Shown piece after piece: positions 7,561-15,053 of a DNA stretch of 42,117 bases. The notes below the pieces were generated by a model. It was not told the DNA's origin, ran no database searches, and saw only the letters and a list, made by a program, of their open reading frames with translations. Position 1 is the first letter of the stretch. Each line of letters opens with the position of its first letter. Location: contig NZ_VTEH01000009.1 of the NCBI RefSeq assembly GCF_008180615.1, positions 80,422 through 122,538 on the forward strand, given 5' to 3'. The translations under genes were made by a program, and so were the position numbers. The stretch is from Rossellomorea vietnamensis. Its GTDB lineage: Bacteria; Bacillota; Bacilli; Bacillales; Bacillaceae_B.

Positions 7561-9579
7561 CTAACCAGCGTGCCCCATCTGCTTTCCTTGCTGCAGTTCA
7601 TACATTTGGTAGTAGCGCCCTTTCAGCTCCATCAATTCATCATGCGAGCCTTTTTCGGCGATGGTTCCTTTATCCAATACAATGATTTGATCTGCATTCT
7701 TGATAGTTGACAGACGGTGGGCAATGATGAAAGTGGTACGGCCTTCTTTCAAAACCTCCATCGCCTCCTGAATTACTGCTTCAGTTTCAGTATCGATGCT
7801 GGACGTCGCTTCATCGAGAATCAAAATGGCCGGATTGAATGCCAATGCCCTTGCAAAAGAAATCAATTGCCTCTGTCCAGAAGAAAGCGTGCTGCCTTTT
7901 TCTATGACAGGTTCGTCATAACCGTTTTCCAGGTTATGAAAAACTTTGCCGGCACCGACAGCATTCAATGCCTCCTCAACCTTTTCCCTCGAAATCCGTG
8001 GATCATCCAGGCTTACATTTGAAGCGATAGTACCAGTGAACAGATAAGGATCTTGAAGTACGATTCCCATGTGTTCACGAATGGTTTGATAAGGAATCTC
8101 CTTGATATTTTTCCCGTCTATCAAAATCTCCCCTTTATCACAATCATAGAAGCGGAAGAGCAGATTCATGATGGAACTTTTCCCGGAGCCTGTATGGCCG
8201 ACGAGTGCCACAGTCTCCCCCTGTTTAGCTCCAAAAGAGATATCTTTCAACACATATTCATTCTCTTTATAGCCGAAGTGAACATTATGAAAAAGGACAT
8301 TTCCTGTATATCGCTGAATTCTCTTGTCCTCCACAGAAGTGCCCTCTTCATCCAGCAGTTCGAAAACCCTCTCCCCGGCGACTAGTGCCTGCTCAAGGTT
8401 GGCAAGCTGGTTCACAATACCTGTGATCGGCTGAAAGAGTCTGTTGATATAATCCACAAAGGCGTAGAGCACTCCCAGTGATACAACCGAAGAGGCACCA
8501 ATGGCACTTCCGCCGAAATACCAAATGAAAGCTACAAATGTAATATTCCTCAGTACCCCCACCAGGTTGTGTGATGTCATAGAATTGAGGCTGAGCATTT
8601 TATTTTGGTACTCATAGTGCGTTTCATTCAACTCTTCGAATTCAGCCTGTGACTTTTTTTCACGGCTGAACGCCTGAATGATATTCATCCCCTGTATGGA
8701 CTCATTGATCATTGCGTTGATGTCACTGACTTTCGACCGGATAACATGGTTGTAATGGGACGCATATTTTCTGTAGAGAATCGTCCACACCGCTATGATT
8801 GGCAGAAGCACCAGACACAGAGCTGCAAGCTTTACATCCAGTATGAACAAAGCGATATAAATACCGGTAATATAAATGGCACTTGTAAAGAAGGTGGACA
8901 AAACAGTAACATACAGCTCCCTGATCGCCTCTGTATCATTGGTGATCCGTGCCACGACTTTTCCCGCGGGTAAATTATCAAAATAACGGATCGGCAGCTT
9001 TTGGATCTGGCCAAAAACATCTGACCTCATTTTCTGGATGACCCGGTTAGCGGCTTTTTTCAAATAAAACCCCTGCCCATATTGAAAAAACGAAGCCGCG
9101 ACGAGAAGGCCGAAATAGAGGGCTAGCAGCGTTATGATTCTCGGTATTTCCGGGTTATAGAACTGTATTAATTGAGCAGTCGATATTTTCTCAGCATCAT
9201 AGGAGGCTGATGATTCTCCCCTGGTGATAACCAGTTTGCCATCTTCGAATTTTCGCTCTCCCTCTTCCGTAACAGGCTCTTCAACGAAATAGAAATCCCT
9301 GCCCGCCGAAAGAACCCTTACCTCTGTTCCCTTCACCTCATCTTCAGAAAAATATTTTTCCCGTTTATACCAGCTGCCCTGGTAGCTCACCGCATCTTTG
9401 CCTTCTTTCGTCTGGTACCATGTTGTTTCAATCCCCAGTATATGCTCATCGATAAGCTTCTTCGCGATGAAAGGTCCAGCCAGGTCGGCAGCAACTGATA
9501 CCGTAAGCATCAGCAGAGCAGCCAGAATGGTTTTTTTATAAAGTAATGCATATTGTAATAAACGTTTACCTACACTCAT
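7561..9579 (-). CDS. bmrD: Multidrug ABC exporter half BmrD (YheH-like)
   Basis: A 672-residue ABC half-transporter, membrane domain then nucleotide-binding domain. A roughly 75-residue hydrophilic insertion (about residues 45-125) lies between the first two membrane helices, the feature that marks BmrD. The NBD has Walker A GHTGSGKSS, signature LSSGQRQLISFARAL and Walker B ILILDEATSSID with the catalytic Glu, so it carries the consensus ATP site of the pair. Its start overlaps the end of bmrC by 4 nt. BmrC/BmrD form a heterodimer that exports drugs; in B. subtilis it is induced by ribosome-targeting antibiotics. Confidence 0.93.
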   Translation of the reverse strand: MSVGKRLLQYALLYKKTILAALLMLTVSVAADLAGPFIAKKLIDEHILGIETTWYQTKEGKDAVSYQGSWYKREKYFSEDEVKGTEVRVLSAGRDFYFVEEPVTEEGERKFEDGKLVITRGESSASYDAEKISTAQLIQFYNPEIPRIITLLALYFGLLVAASFFQYGQGFYLKKAANRVIQKMRSDVFGQIQKLPIRYFDNLPAGKVVARITNDTEAIRELYVTVLSTFFTSAIYITGIYIALFILDVKLAALCLVLLPIIAVWTILYRKYASHYNHVIRSKVSDINAMINESIQGMNIIQAFSREKKSQAEFEELNETHYEYQNKMLSLNSMTSHNLVGVLRNITFVAFIWYFGGSAIGASSVVSLGVLYAFVDYINRLFQPITGIVNQLANLEQALVAGERVFELLDEEGTSVEDKRIQRYTGNVLFHNVHFGYKENEYVLKDISFGAKQGETVALVGHTGSGKSSIMNLLFRFYDCDKGEILIDGKNIKEIPYQTIREHMGIVLQDPYLFTGTIASNVSLDDPRISREKVEEALNAVGAGKVFHNLENGYDEPVIEKGSTLSSGQRQLISFARALAFNPAILILDEATSSIDTETEAVIQEAMEVLKEGRTTFIIAHRLSTIKNADQIIVLDKGTIAEKGSHDELMELKGRYYQMYELQQGKQMGHAG

Positions 9580-11333
9580 ATTTTTACCTCCTGGAGCGAG
9601 GACTCTTCAACTTGCTGGCGGTCATATTGCTCTTTATACCAGCCATGGTTACGCAACAATTTTTCATGGGTGCCTTCTTCTGTAACGACACCATTATCGA
9701 GGACAACAATCCAGTCCGCATGTTCTACAGCAGAAAGTCTGTGAGTCGTGATGATCGTGGTTTTTCCGCTTCTCTCTTTCCGGATGTTCTCAATGATTTT
9801 CGCCTCTGTTTTGGCATCTACTGCCGACAGCGAATCATCGAGAATAAGAATTTCCGGGTTTTTAATGAGGGCACGAGCGATTGAAATACGCTGCTTCTGG
9901 CCGCCGGACAGTGCAACTCCTTTTTCACCCACAAGAGTGGCAAGCCGGTCAGGAAGCATTTCAAGATCTTTTTTGAAGTCAGCCAGTTCAATCGCTTTTT
10001 CCAATTGAGCCTCGGACGCCTCTGGCTGGCCAAATAGAATGTTCTCTTTTACGGTTCTTGAAAATAAAACGTGATCTTGCGGTACATAACCAATCCAATC
10101 TCTAACACTTTGCAGATCCTGCTCTTCTATTGGGATGTCGTTAATGGCAAGTCTTCCTTCTCCATGAGGGTACTCCCTAAGAAGCTGCTTGATGACGGTT
10201 GTTTTTCCACTTCCGGTTTTGCCGACGATCCCGAGTGTCTGGCCTTTTTGAAGCTTTAAGTTAATCCCGCTCAAATTATTTACTTTTGATGAAGGATACT
10301 GGAAATCCACTTCTTCAAAACTGATGGTTTCAGGGGTCCCCGCAAATTTGGGATGAGCAGGACTTTTTACATCTTCCTCATAATTCAAGGTTTCCTGGAC
10401 GCGGTCCAGCGAGGCGTTCCCCCTTTGCATAACATTGATCAGCTCTCCAACGGCAAACATGGGCCAAATCAACATTCCCAGATATACATTGAATGAGACC
10501 AGTTCACCCAGTGTGATGGTCTGATGAAACACCAGGTATGCGCCATACCCCAATCCGATCAAATAGCTCAGGCCGACCAGGACCTTGATAGTCGGTTCAA
10601 ACAGTGAATCAATTTTCGCCACTTCGATATTTTTGTTGTAAACATCCTCAGTCATTTCAGCGAACTTTCCTTCATCCGCCCGTTCCTGAACATATGCCCT
10701 GATAACCCGGACTCCGGCAACTGATTCGAGCACTTTATCATTCAAATCCCCGAACGCATCCTGCGCTTCTGTAAACCGCTTGTGAATCCTTGCTCCATAT
10801 ACTTTCATGAGCCATGCCATGAACGGCAGCGGCAAGACAGCAGCCAGCGTCAGCTTCCAGCTGACAAAGAAGGCCATAGTAAAAAGGATGGTCAGCATGA
10901 ATACACTTGAATCAATCAACGTCAGGATTCCAAAACCTGCTGTAATTGAAACGGCCTTCAGGTCATTCGTCGCTCTTGCCATTAAATCTCCCGTACGGTT
11001 CTTTTCAAAGAATGCCGGTGTCATTTGCAGCAAATGCCCCATGAACTTCGAGCGAAGTTTTCTCTCGACAAGAAATGCCCCTCCGAACAATTGATACATC
11101 CATATATAGGTGAGTCCGTATGAAACGGTCAGAATAACGGCCATCCAAATAAGATAACTGCTCAGATTTTCCGTTGTCATTTTGCCGATATGGATGTCAT
11201 CTATTGCCATGCCTACAAGTTTGGGAGGCAGCACATCCAGGATGCCCACAAAAGTCAACAACCCGATTGCGACAGTATACCGTTTCCAATTTTCTTTAAA
11301 AAACCAGCTTAATTTTCCTAAAATACTGAACAT
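9576..11333 (-). CDS. bmrC: Multidrug ABC exporter half BmrC (YheI-like)
   Basis: A 585-residue half-transporter, the same length as B. subtilis BmrC and matching it through the membrane domain (QLFGGA, LLQMTPAFFEKNRTGDLMAR, PMFAVGELINVMQRGNASLDRV). The NBD has Walker A GKTGSGKTT and signature LSGGQKQRISIARAL, but Walker B reads ILILDDSLSAVD: the catalytic Glu is Asp, as expected for the degenerate site of a heterodimeric exporter. AGGAGG lies 11 nt before ATG. It is first in the bmrC-bmrD operon and follows an 18-codon leader ORF. Confidence 0.93.
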   Translation of the reverse strand: MFSILGKLSWFFKENWKRYTVAIGLLTFVGILDVLPPKLVGMAIDDIHIGKMTTENLSSYLIWMAVILTVSYGLTYIWMYQLFGGAFLVERKLRSKFMGHLLQMTPAFFEKNRTGDLMARATNDLKAVSITAGFGILTLIDSSVFMLTILFTMAFFVSWKLTLAAVLPLPFMAWLMKVYGARIHKRFTEAQDAFGDLNDKVLESVAGVRVIRAYVQERADEGKFAEMTEDVYNKNIEVAKIDSLFEPTIKVLVGLSYLIGLGYGAYLVFHQTITLGELVSFNVYLGMLIWPMFAVGELINVMQRGNASLDRVQETLNYEEDVKSPAHPKFAGTPETISFEEVDFQYPSSKVNNLSGINLKLQKGQTLGIVGKTGSGKTTVIKQLLREYPHGEGRLAINDIPIEEQDLQSVRDWIGYVPQDHVLFSRTVKENILFGQPEASEAQLEKAIELADFKKDLEMLPDRLATLVGEKGVALSGGQKQRISIARALIKNPEILILDDSLSAVDAKTEAKIIENIRKERSGKTTIITTHRLSAVEHADWIVVLDNGVVTEEGTHEKLLRNHGWYKEQYDRQQVEESSLQEVKI

Positions 11334-11364
11334 CAGTGATCAGTCCTCCTTTTCCTTCACATCA

Positions 11365-11421
11365 CTATCCGCCTTCTGTCTCCACTATCGGCATCATCAT
11401 TTCAATTCTCACTTTCAACAT
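11365..11421 (-). CDS. 18-residue leader ORF upstream of bmrC
   Basis: A perfect AAGGAGG (11431-11437) stands 9 nt before an ATG opening MLKVRIEMMMPIVETEGG and a TAG stop, 31 nt before the bmrC start. The site is stronger than that of many genes here, so translation is likely. In B. subtilis bmrCD is preceded by the small gene bmrB, whose translation controls transcription through an attenuator. This peptide has the right place but is much shorter, and I do not recognise its sequence; it may instead couple translation into bmrC. Confidence 0.55.
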   Translation of the reverse strand: MLKVRIEMMMPIVETEGG

Positions 11422-11439
11422 TTGTTCATTCCTCCTTGA

Positions 11440-11476
11440 TTTTTTTTATATGTGAACAGGAATTCCTGTTGACATC
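11440..11476 (-). promoter_or_regulatory. Putative bmrC promoter with palindrome in the spacer
   Basis: A perfect 16-bp palindrome AACAGGAATTCCTGTT (11455-11470) overlaps the region between a weak -35 (TCAACA) and a -10-like TATAAA (16-nt spacer) on the minus strand, just upstream of the leader ORF. A symmetric site in this place is typical of an operator. The promoter call is tentative. Confidence 0.4.
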
Positions 11477-11497
11477 GAGTTAATTAAATTTCTTTTA

Positions 11498-11720
11498 AGC
11501 TGTTTTCACAAAGATTGTGGCTGTTTTAAAAGTTATGGATTTCCGCTCCAGGCGCGCTACTCCGCGGGGCGGGCGTTGAGCCTCCTCGGCTTCGCCTGCG
11601 GGGTCTCACCTGTCCCGCTAGTCCCGCAGGAGGTCGCACCCCTTCCGCTCCAATCCTTCTAGTAAAAGGAGGAGGAGGTTAAAATAGTATTTAACAGCAA
11701 CAACCTTTTTGAAAAACTCC
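11498..11720. repeat. Dispersed foldback repeat family 1, copy B
   Basis: A 223-bp copy: left end AGCTGTTTTCACAAAGATTG, core CTCCGCGGGGCGGGCG to CAGGAGGTCGCACC, right end CAACCTTTTTGAAAAACTCC. It lies between the bmrC promoter/leader and the small ORF with tandem terminators at 12.0 kb, so it separates or is embedded in the bmr upstream region. A left-end fragment of the same family is seen at about 11846-11872 (GAGCCTTTCACAAAGATGATGG). Confidence 0.87.
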
Positions 11721-11951
11721 TTTGACCCAGGACACTACCACCATCTTTTATAAAAAAGGCTATTATAATCATCCTCACAGTATAAGTACGATTCAAAGTG
11801 GATAAGCTAATAGTTTTGCCGAGCCTAAGTATGCCTTTTTCTTACAAAGAGCCTTTCACAAAGATGATGGTTGAAATAAATTACTCGCCTGTCTCAATTC
11901 TGACAGGCAAATCTTTATAAGCAGAAAGCTGCCTTGAAATTTCCTAAACAA
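11721..11951. other. Intergenic stretch without a gene
   Basis: I see no ORF with a ribosome site. A GCCTGTC/GACAGGC hairpin lies at about 11887-11910, and a fragment of repeat family 1 near 11846. Confidence 0.5.
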
Positions 11952-11987
11952 CAAAAAAAGACATACCGCGCCATGCAGTATGTCTTT
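11952..11987 (-). terminator. Distal terminator of the small-ORF leader
   Basis: AAAGACATAC/GTATGTCTTT stem (10 bp, perfect) followed by TTTTTGTTG on the minus strand. Confidence 0.85.
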
Positions 11988-11993
11988 GGACAT

Positions 11994-12027
11994 AAAAAGG
12001 CACCGATTACAGACGTAACCAGTGCCC
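11994..12027 (-). terminator. Proximal terminator/attenuator of the small-ORF leader
   Basis: GGCACTGGTTAC pairs with GTAATCGGTGCC across a GTCT loop and is followed by TTTTTATG on the minus strand. Its 5' arm and loop contain GGTTACGT, exactly complementary to ACGTAACC inside the upstream small ORF (12088-12095), so an antiterminator can form instead. Confidence 0.82.
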
Positions 12028-12057
12028 TGTTTCATATAAAATTAAAATGAAAAAGGG

Positions 12058-12144
12058 TTATGAAAAGGCTGGATGAGTCTCCAGACAGGTTACGTGGATA
12101 TTTTGGTTTAATTGGACTGTAGTGCAATTCAGTATAGTCATCAT
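12058..12144 (-). CDS. 28-residue ORF, candidate attenuation leader peptide
   Basis: AAGGAGGGT (12151-12159) precedes tandem ATG codons opening a 28-residue peptide that starts MMTILNCTTV and ends LETHPAFS. It is followed by two intrinsic terminators within 110 nt. A SigA-like promoter with a palindromic operator is upstream. Codons 17-19 (CAC GTA ACC) hold the ACGTAACC that can pair with the proximal terminator. This is the layout of a ribosome-sensing attenuator; bmrC lies 640 nt further on in the same direction, with a repeat element between. It could also be an independent small gene. Confidence 0.6.
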   Translation of the reverse strand: MMTILNCTTVQLNQNIHVTCLETHPAFS

Positions 12145-12186
12145 CACGTTACCCTCCTTTTTCAATAATTTACTAATACTTGATAA

Positions 12187-12216
12187 CATTACCACGCTTA
12201 ATTGACAGTGTCAATT
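12187..12216 (-). promoter_or_regulatory. Promoter with 17-bp palindromic operator
   Basis: On the minus strand TTGACA is followed after 17 nt by a -10-like TAATGT. The -35 is part of a perfect palindrome AATTGACACTGTCAATT (12200-12216, 8-bp arms). A repressor bound here would block the promoter of the 28-residue ORF. Confidence 0.6.
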
Positions 12217-12297
12217 CTATTTTCGGATAATTCATGTTATTCTTTCACTTTTCTTCAGGTGCGGGCACATTAAAAACTTATGCAGGAAATTCCTTTG

Positions 12298-12612
12298 CTA
12301 TGCCACTACCACGGCTGTTCCATAGGCAATAATTTCAGAAGCATTCTGCATGACAGCTGAAGTTTCGAAACGAACGGTTACAATGGCATTGGCTCCTTTT
12401 TGTGCAGCTTCTTTGACCATCCGATCAATCGCCTGCTGTCTTGCCTGTTCCATCAATTCACTATATTCACTGATTTCTCCGCCTACAATGGTCTTTAATC
12501 CGGCGATAATATCCTTTCCAATATGCTTCGCCTGGACCGTACTTCCCCTTACAAATCCCTTCAGTTCTACGATTTCCTTTCCTGGTACCGTTTCGGTTGT
12601 CACAATGATCAC
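12298..12612 (-). CDS. YbjQ/UPF0145 family protein
   Basis: A 104-residue protein of the YbjQ (PF01906) family, which forms pentameric barrels of unknown role, sometimes called heavy-metal-binding. Family features are GxIVTTETVPG-like N-terminus (MIIVTTETVPGKEIVELKGFVRG), IVGGEISEYSELMEQAR, and AIVTVRFETS. It starts inside the stop of the upstream gene (4-nt overlap) and so is the last gene of the SigY-like operon. Linkage to an ECF operon hints at a stress role. Confidence 0.88.
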   Translation of the reverse strand: MIIVTTETVPGKEIVELKGFVRGSTVQAKHIGKDIIAGLKTIVGGEISEYSELMEQARQQAIDRMVKEAAQKGANAIVTVRFETSAVMQNASEIIAYGTAVVVA

Positions 12613-12824
12613 TTTAACTCCTCCTCGATCTTCTTCTTTTTACTGAAAATTTTTCGTGCAAAGATAAAATAAAACAGCAAGGGAACTGGACACTGTATCA
12701 ACCCCCATAATCCCCAAAACCAATACTTATGACCTCTTTTCCTGGCGTCTGTAAACAAGAACAGACTTTGCAGCAGGAGAAGCGGCGCGACAAGCAGAAG
12801 TGTCAGAACCTCTTCTTGTGTCAT
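12609..12824 (-). CDS. Small two-TM membrane protein, YxlE-like (PLDc_N type)
   Basis: A 71-residue protein with two membrane helices around a conserved FTDARKRGHKYWFWGLWGLIQCPVPL segment, the pattern of the PLDc_N family that includes B. subtilis YxlE. YxlE belongs to the sigY operon and works with YxlC against SigY. Its start overlaps yxlC by 4 nt. I infer that it takes part in restraining the sigma factor at the membrane. Confidence 0.72.
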   Translation of the reverse strand: MTQEEVLTLLLVAPLLLLQSLFLFTDARKRGHKYWFWGLWGLIQCPVPLLFYFIFARKIFSKKKKIEEELK

Positions 12825-13153
12825 ATTCTCTTCACCTGCTTATAGTAAGCTGCCCCACCGTATCCTGCTGCCGCAAGGAAAGCGAAACCCTGAATCACAG
12901 CAAAGAGGAGAAGGCTTTCATATAGTGCAAATAGAATTACACTTATTATCAGGACAGCGAGCACAAGGAAAATAATTAATTCTTTACGATATTTCCGCTT
13001 CAAGGCTTCCTGCTGGCTTAGTGTAAACTGCTCGAACCACTGCCCGGAAGGAGTATGATTTTCTATGTCTCTATCTATTTCTTGGAAGCTTTCTTCAAAA
13101 AGGCCATGCAGGTCTTCCCAGTCATTTGGCTGTTCCTGTTTTTCTTGTTTCAT
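12821..13153 (-). CDS. yxlC: Anti-sigma factor YxlC-like membrane protein
   Basis: A 110-residue protein with a soluble N-terminal half (EDLHGLFEESFQEID, FEQFTLSQQEALKRK) and two C-terminal membrane helices. Position immediately after the ECF sigma gene, with a 32-nt overlap, and the size and topology match B. subtilis YxlC, which negatively regulates SigY. AAAGGAG lies 11 nt before the ATG. Sequence alone is weakly diagnostic, so the call leans on context. Confidence 0.72.
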   Translation of the reverse strand: MKQEKQEQPNDWEDLHGLFEESFQEIDRDIENHTPSGQWFEQFTLSQQEALKRKYRKELIIFLVLAVLIISVILFALYESLLLFAVIQGFAFLAAAGYGGAAYYKQVKRI

Positions 13154-13670
13154 CCACTCGCAACTCCTTTCGCAAGGTCTTTATTCCATGATGGATCCGG
13201 GATTTTACCGTTCCTTCAGGCAGTTTGACCATTTCTGAGATCTCTTCATAGGAAAATCCATAGTAATGCTTCAGCACAATCGGCAGCCTGACATCTTCTG
13301 AAAGCTTTGATAAAGCTTCCATTAAATCAGTCCATTCTTCATTCCTTGATGCAATCTCCCATTTCATCTTCCGCATATTGATTTCTTCCTGCTGCCAATC
13401 TCTTTCTTTTTTCCGCTTTCGCTGTAAATCGATGTACCGGTTTGTGGCAATCGTCATCAGCCAGGAGGAGAATTTAGACTTGCCGTTATAAAGATGAATC
13501 TTTTCCACACATTTAGCCATGGTATCCTGAGCAAGCTCTTCAGCAAGGTCGCGATTCATCGTTACCTTTACGAGATATTTTACAAGGAAAGGATAATTGT
13601 CTTTGAATAGAACAGCAAAGGCTTTGTGATCTCCTTTTTTTGCTTTTTTGATCAACTCTTTCTCTTCCAT
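13122..13670 (-). CDS. sigY: ECF RNA polymerase sigma factor SigY
   Basis: A 182-residue ECF sigma factor. Region 2 runs from KAKKGDHKAFAVLF through DLAEELAQDTMAKC to FSSWLMTIATNRYIDLQRK; region 4 is LPIVLKHYYGFSYEEISEMVKLPEGTVKSRIHHGIKTLR. EWTDLMEAL between the regions and HYYGFSYEEI correspond closely to B. subtilis SigY. It heads a four-gene operon with yxlC, a YxlE-like protein and a YbjQ protein, all overlapping. An ECF promoter of the SigY type lies upstream, indicating autoregulation. Confidence 0.88.
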   Translation of the reverse strand: MEEKELIKKAKKGDHKAFAVLFKDNYPFLVKYLVKVTMNRDLAEELAQDTMAKCVEKIHLYNGKSKFSSWLMTIATNRYIDLQRKRKKERDWQQEEINMRKMKWEIASRNEEWTDLMEALSKLSEDVRLPIVLKHYYGFSYEEISEMVKLPEGTVKSRIHHGIKTLRKELRVDETRKTGTAK

Positions 13671-13719
13671 CCTTAAAATTCCTCACTTTTTGTTCAGCTT
13701 TAGGCTGATTCATCTATAA

Positions 13720-13744
13720 GACGGATAACATTGGATTTCGTTCA
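13720..13744 (-). promoter_or_regulatory. SigY-type autoregulatory promoter
   Basis: On the minus strand TGAACG (13739-13744), 15 nt, then CGTC (13720-13723), about 50 nt upstream of sigY. This agrees with the TGAACGC...CGTC pattern reported for SigY. Confidence 0.72.
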
Positions 13745-13789
13745 TTTTTTTTGTGGATTTTCTTAAGTGTGGTGGTTATTCGAATATTT

Positions 13790-13896
13790 TATGATCTTCT
13801 CAAAGAATGTGGCTTTGGAAAAGGAATGGATTTCCACTCCCCATACGTTAAGAGGAGAAAGGCAAGCTGGTAATCAAAATAACAATTTATTAGAAA
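13790..13896. repeat. Internally deleted copy of repeat family 1
   Basis: Left-arm sequence (CAAAGAATGTGGCTTTGGAA, AATGGATTTCCACTCC) joins directly to right-arm sequence (AGAGGAGAAAGGCAAGCTGGTAATC, AACAATTTATTAGAAAGGC), with the whole GC-rich core missing. It abuts the full-length copy C head to tail. Confidence 0.75.
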
Positions 13897-14119
13897 GGCT
13901 GTTTTCGTAAAGATTTTGGCTATTTTAAAAGTAATGGATTTCCGCTCCAGGCGCGCGACTCCGCGGGGCGGGCGCCCGGCCTCCTCAGCTTTGCCTGCGG
14001 GGTCTCACCTGTCCCGCTAGTCCCGCAGGAGGTCGCACGCCTTCCGCTCCAATCCTTTCAGGTGAAAATGAAGAGAGGATAAAATAGCATCAAAAGCAAC
14101 AATCTTTTAGAAAAGAGCC
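13897..14119. repeat. Dispersed foldback repeat family 1, copy C
   Basis: A 223-bp full-length copy and the best conserved one. Left end GGCTGTTTTCGTAAAGATTT and right end CAATCTTTTAGAAAAGAGCC form an imperfect terminal inverted repeat of about 25 bp; the core CTCCGCGGGGCGGGCG ... GTCCCGCAGGAGGTCGCACG folds back on itself. Confidence 0.9.
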
Positions 14120-14394
14120 ATTAGAAAAGAACCCTAATTTAAATTCTCTTCTCAGAAACACCTGATTTCCTTTCTTCTCTCCAACTAAGAGAAACGGATG
14201 ATCTAGTGTGCCCTAATCCCCGGCTCTCCTATTTCACTTCCTATTTTACCGTGACTTGCTGGAAAGTATGTTATTATGCTGCCAAAAAACCGTTGCAGCG
14301 ATGAGCTATTTCGTCCATAATCCAAATTCTAGTTATTAATATAGTTCAGCACAAAAGGGCTCCTCTTAGAGAAAGTCACTGAAAAGTCCACTCA
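14120..14394. other. Intergenic stretch without a gene
   Basis: I see no supported ORF, RNA or promoter here. Confidence 0.4.
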
Positions 14395-14925
14395 AGACTT
14401 TCAAAATCAGAGTCGTGTTTTTTCCGCTTCAGATGGTATGAAAGAGTGTTGGTTTCCGTTCAAGATGCCTACTCCACTTGAGTGTATGCCTGATGGAATG
14501 GGCTTTATTGCGAAAGCGGCCTGTCATTTCCTTAATTGGATACCCGGCGGTGAATATAAGAGAACTTTATTCCCTTAATTGCAAATTCAAGCTCATTTTG
14601 GAGTAAATAGAGGAGCTTTTTTCCCTTATATGATAAAAAGGCACATTTTTCTAGTGAATAGAATTAAGTTAAATGAGGGAAATTTATTCCCCTATTTTAG
14701 CTCTTCTTAGTGATTTGTAGTAAATAAGGGAACTATTTTCCTCTATTTATTATCCAAAATACTGAACGTCGTGGATAAGTGCTACCAGTCACTGAATTTA
14801 ATCATCGTCTTTCTATCGAATAGATGAAAAAGGACCCTTTAAGCCCCGACAGTCAAAGTTACAAAAATCACCAAAGCATTCTAAATGCTTATGTAGTAAA
14901 GAGAGCAGCATATACATTGCTTTCA
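14395..14925. repeat. Dispersed repeat family 2, copy E (short palindromes in series)
   Basis: Begins near GTTGGTTTCCGTTCAAGATGC and includes four AT-rich palindromes of the form (A)TAAGGGAA..TTTTCCCTTAT about 60-75 bp apart, for example GTAAATAAGGGAACTATTTT with CCTCTATTTATT. A second copy at 35690 is colinear over the same parts. No ORF. Confidence 0.8.
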
Positions 14926-14928
14926 AAG

Positions 14929-14970
14929 AAAAAAATCAACTTTTCTTCCTATTTAAGGAAGGAAAGTTGA
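14929..14970 (-). terminator. Terminator of the MFS gene
   Basis: TCAACTTTCCTTCC pairs with GGAAGAAAAGTTGA and is followed by TTTTTTTC on the minus strand. Confidence 0.85.
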
Positions 14971-15053
14971 CTTTATCTGTAGTCATAAAAAGTAAATAAT
15001 TCGGTAGATTTTCAGTGCACTTTCTTAGAGCAGTCCTTTTTCACATGATAGTA

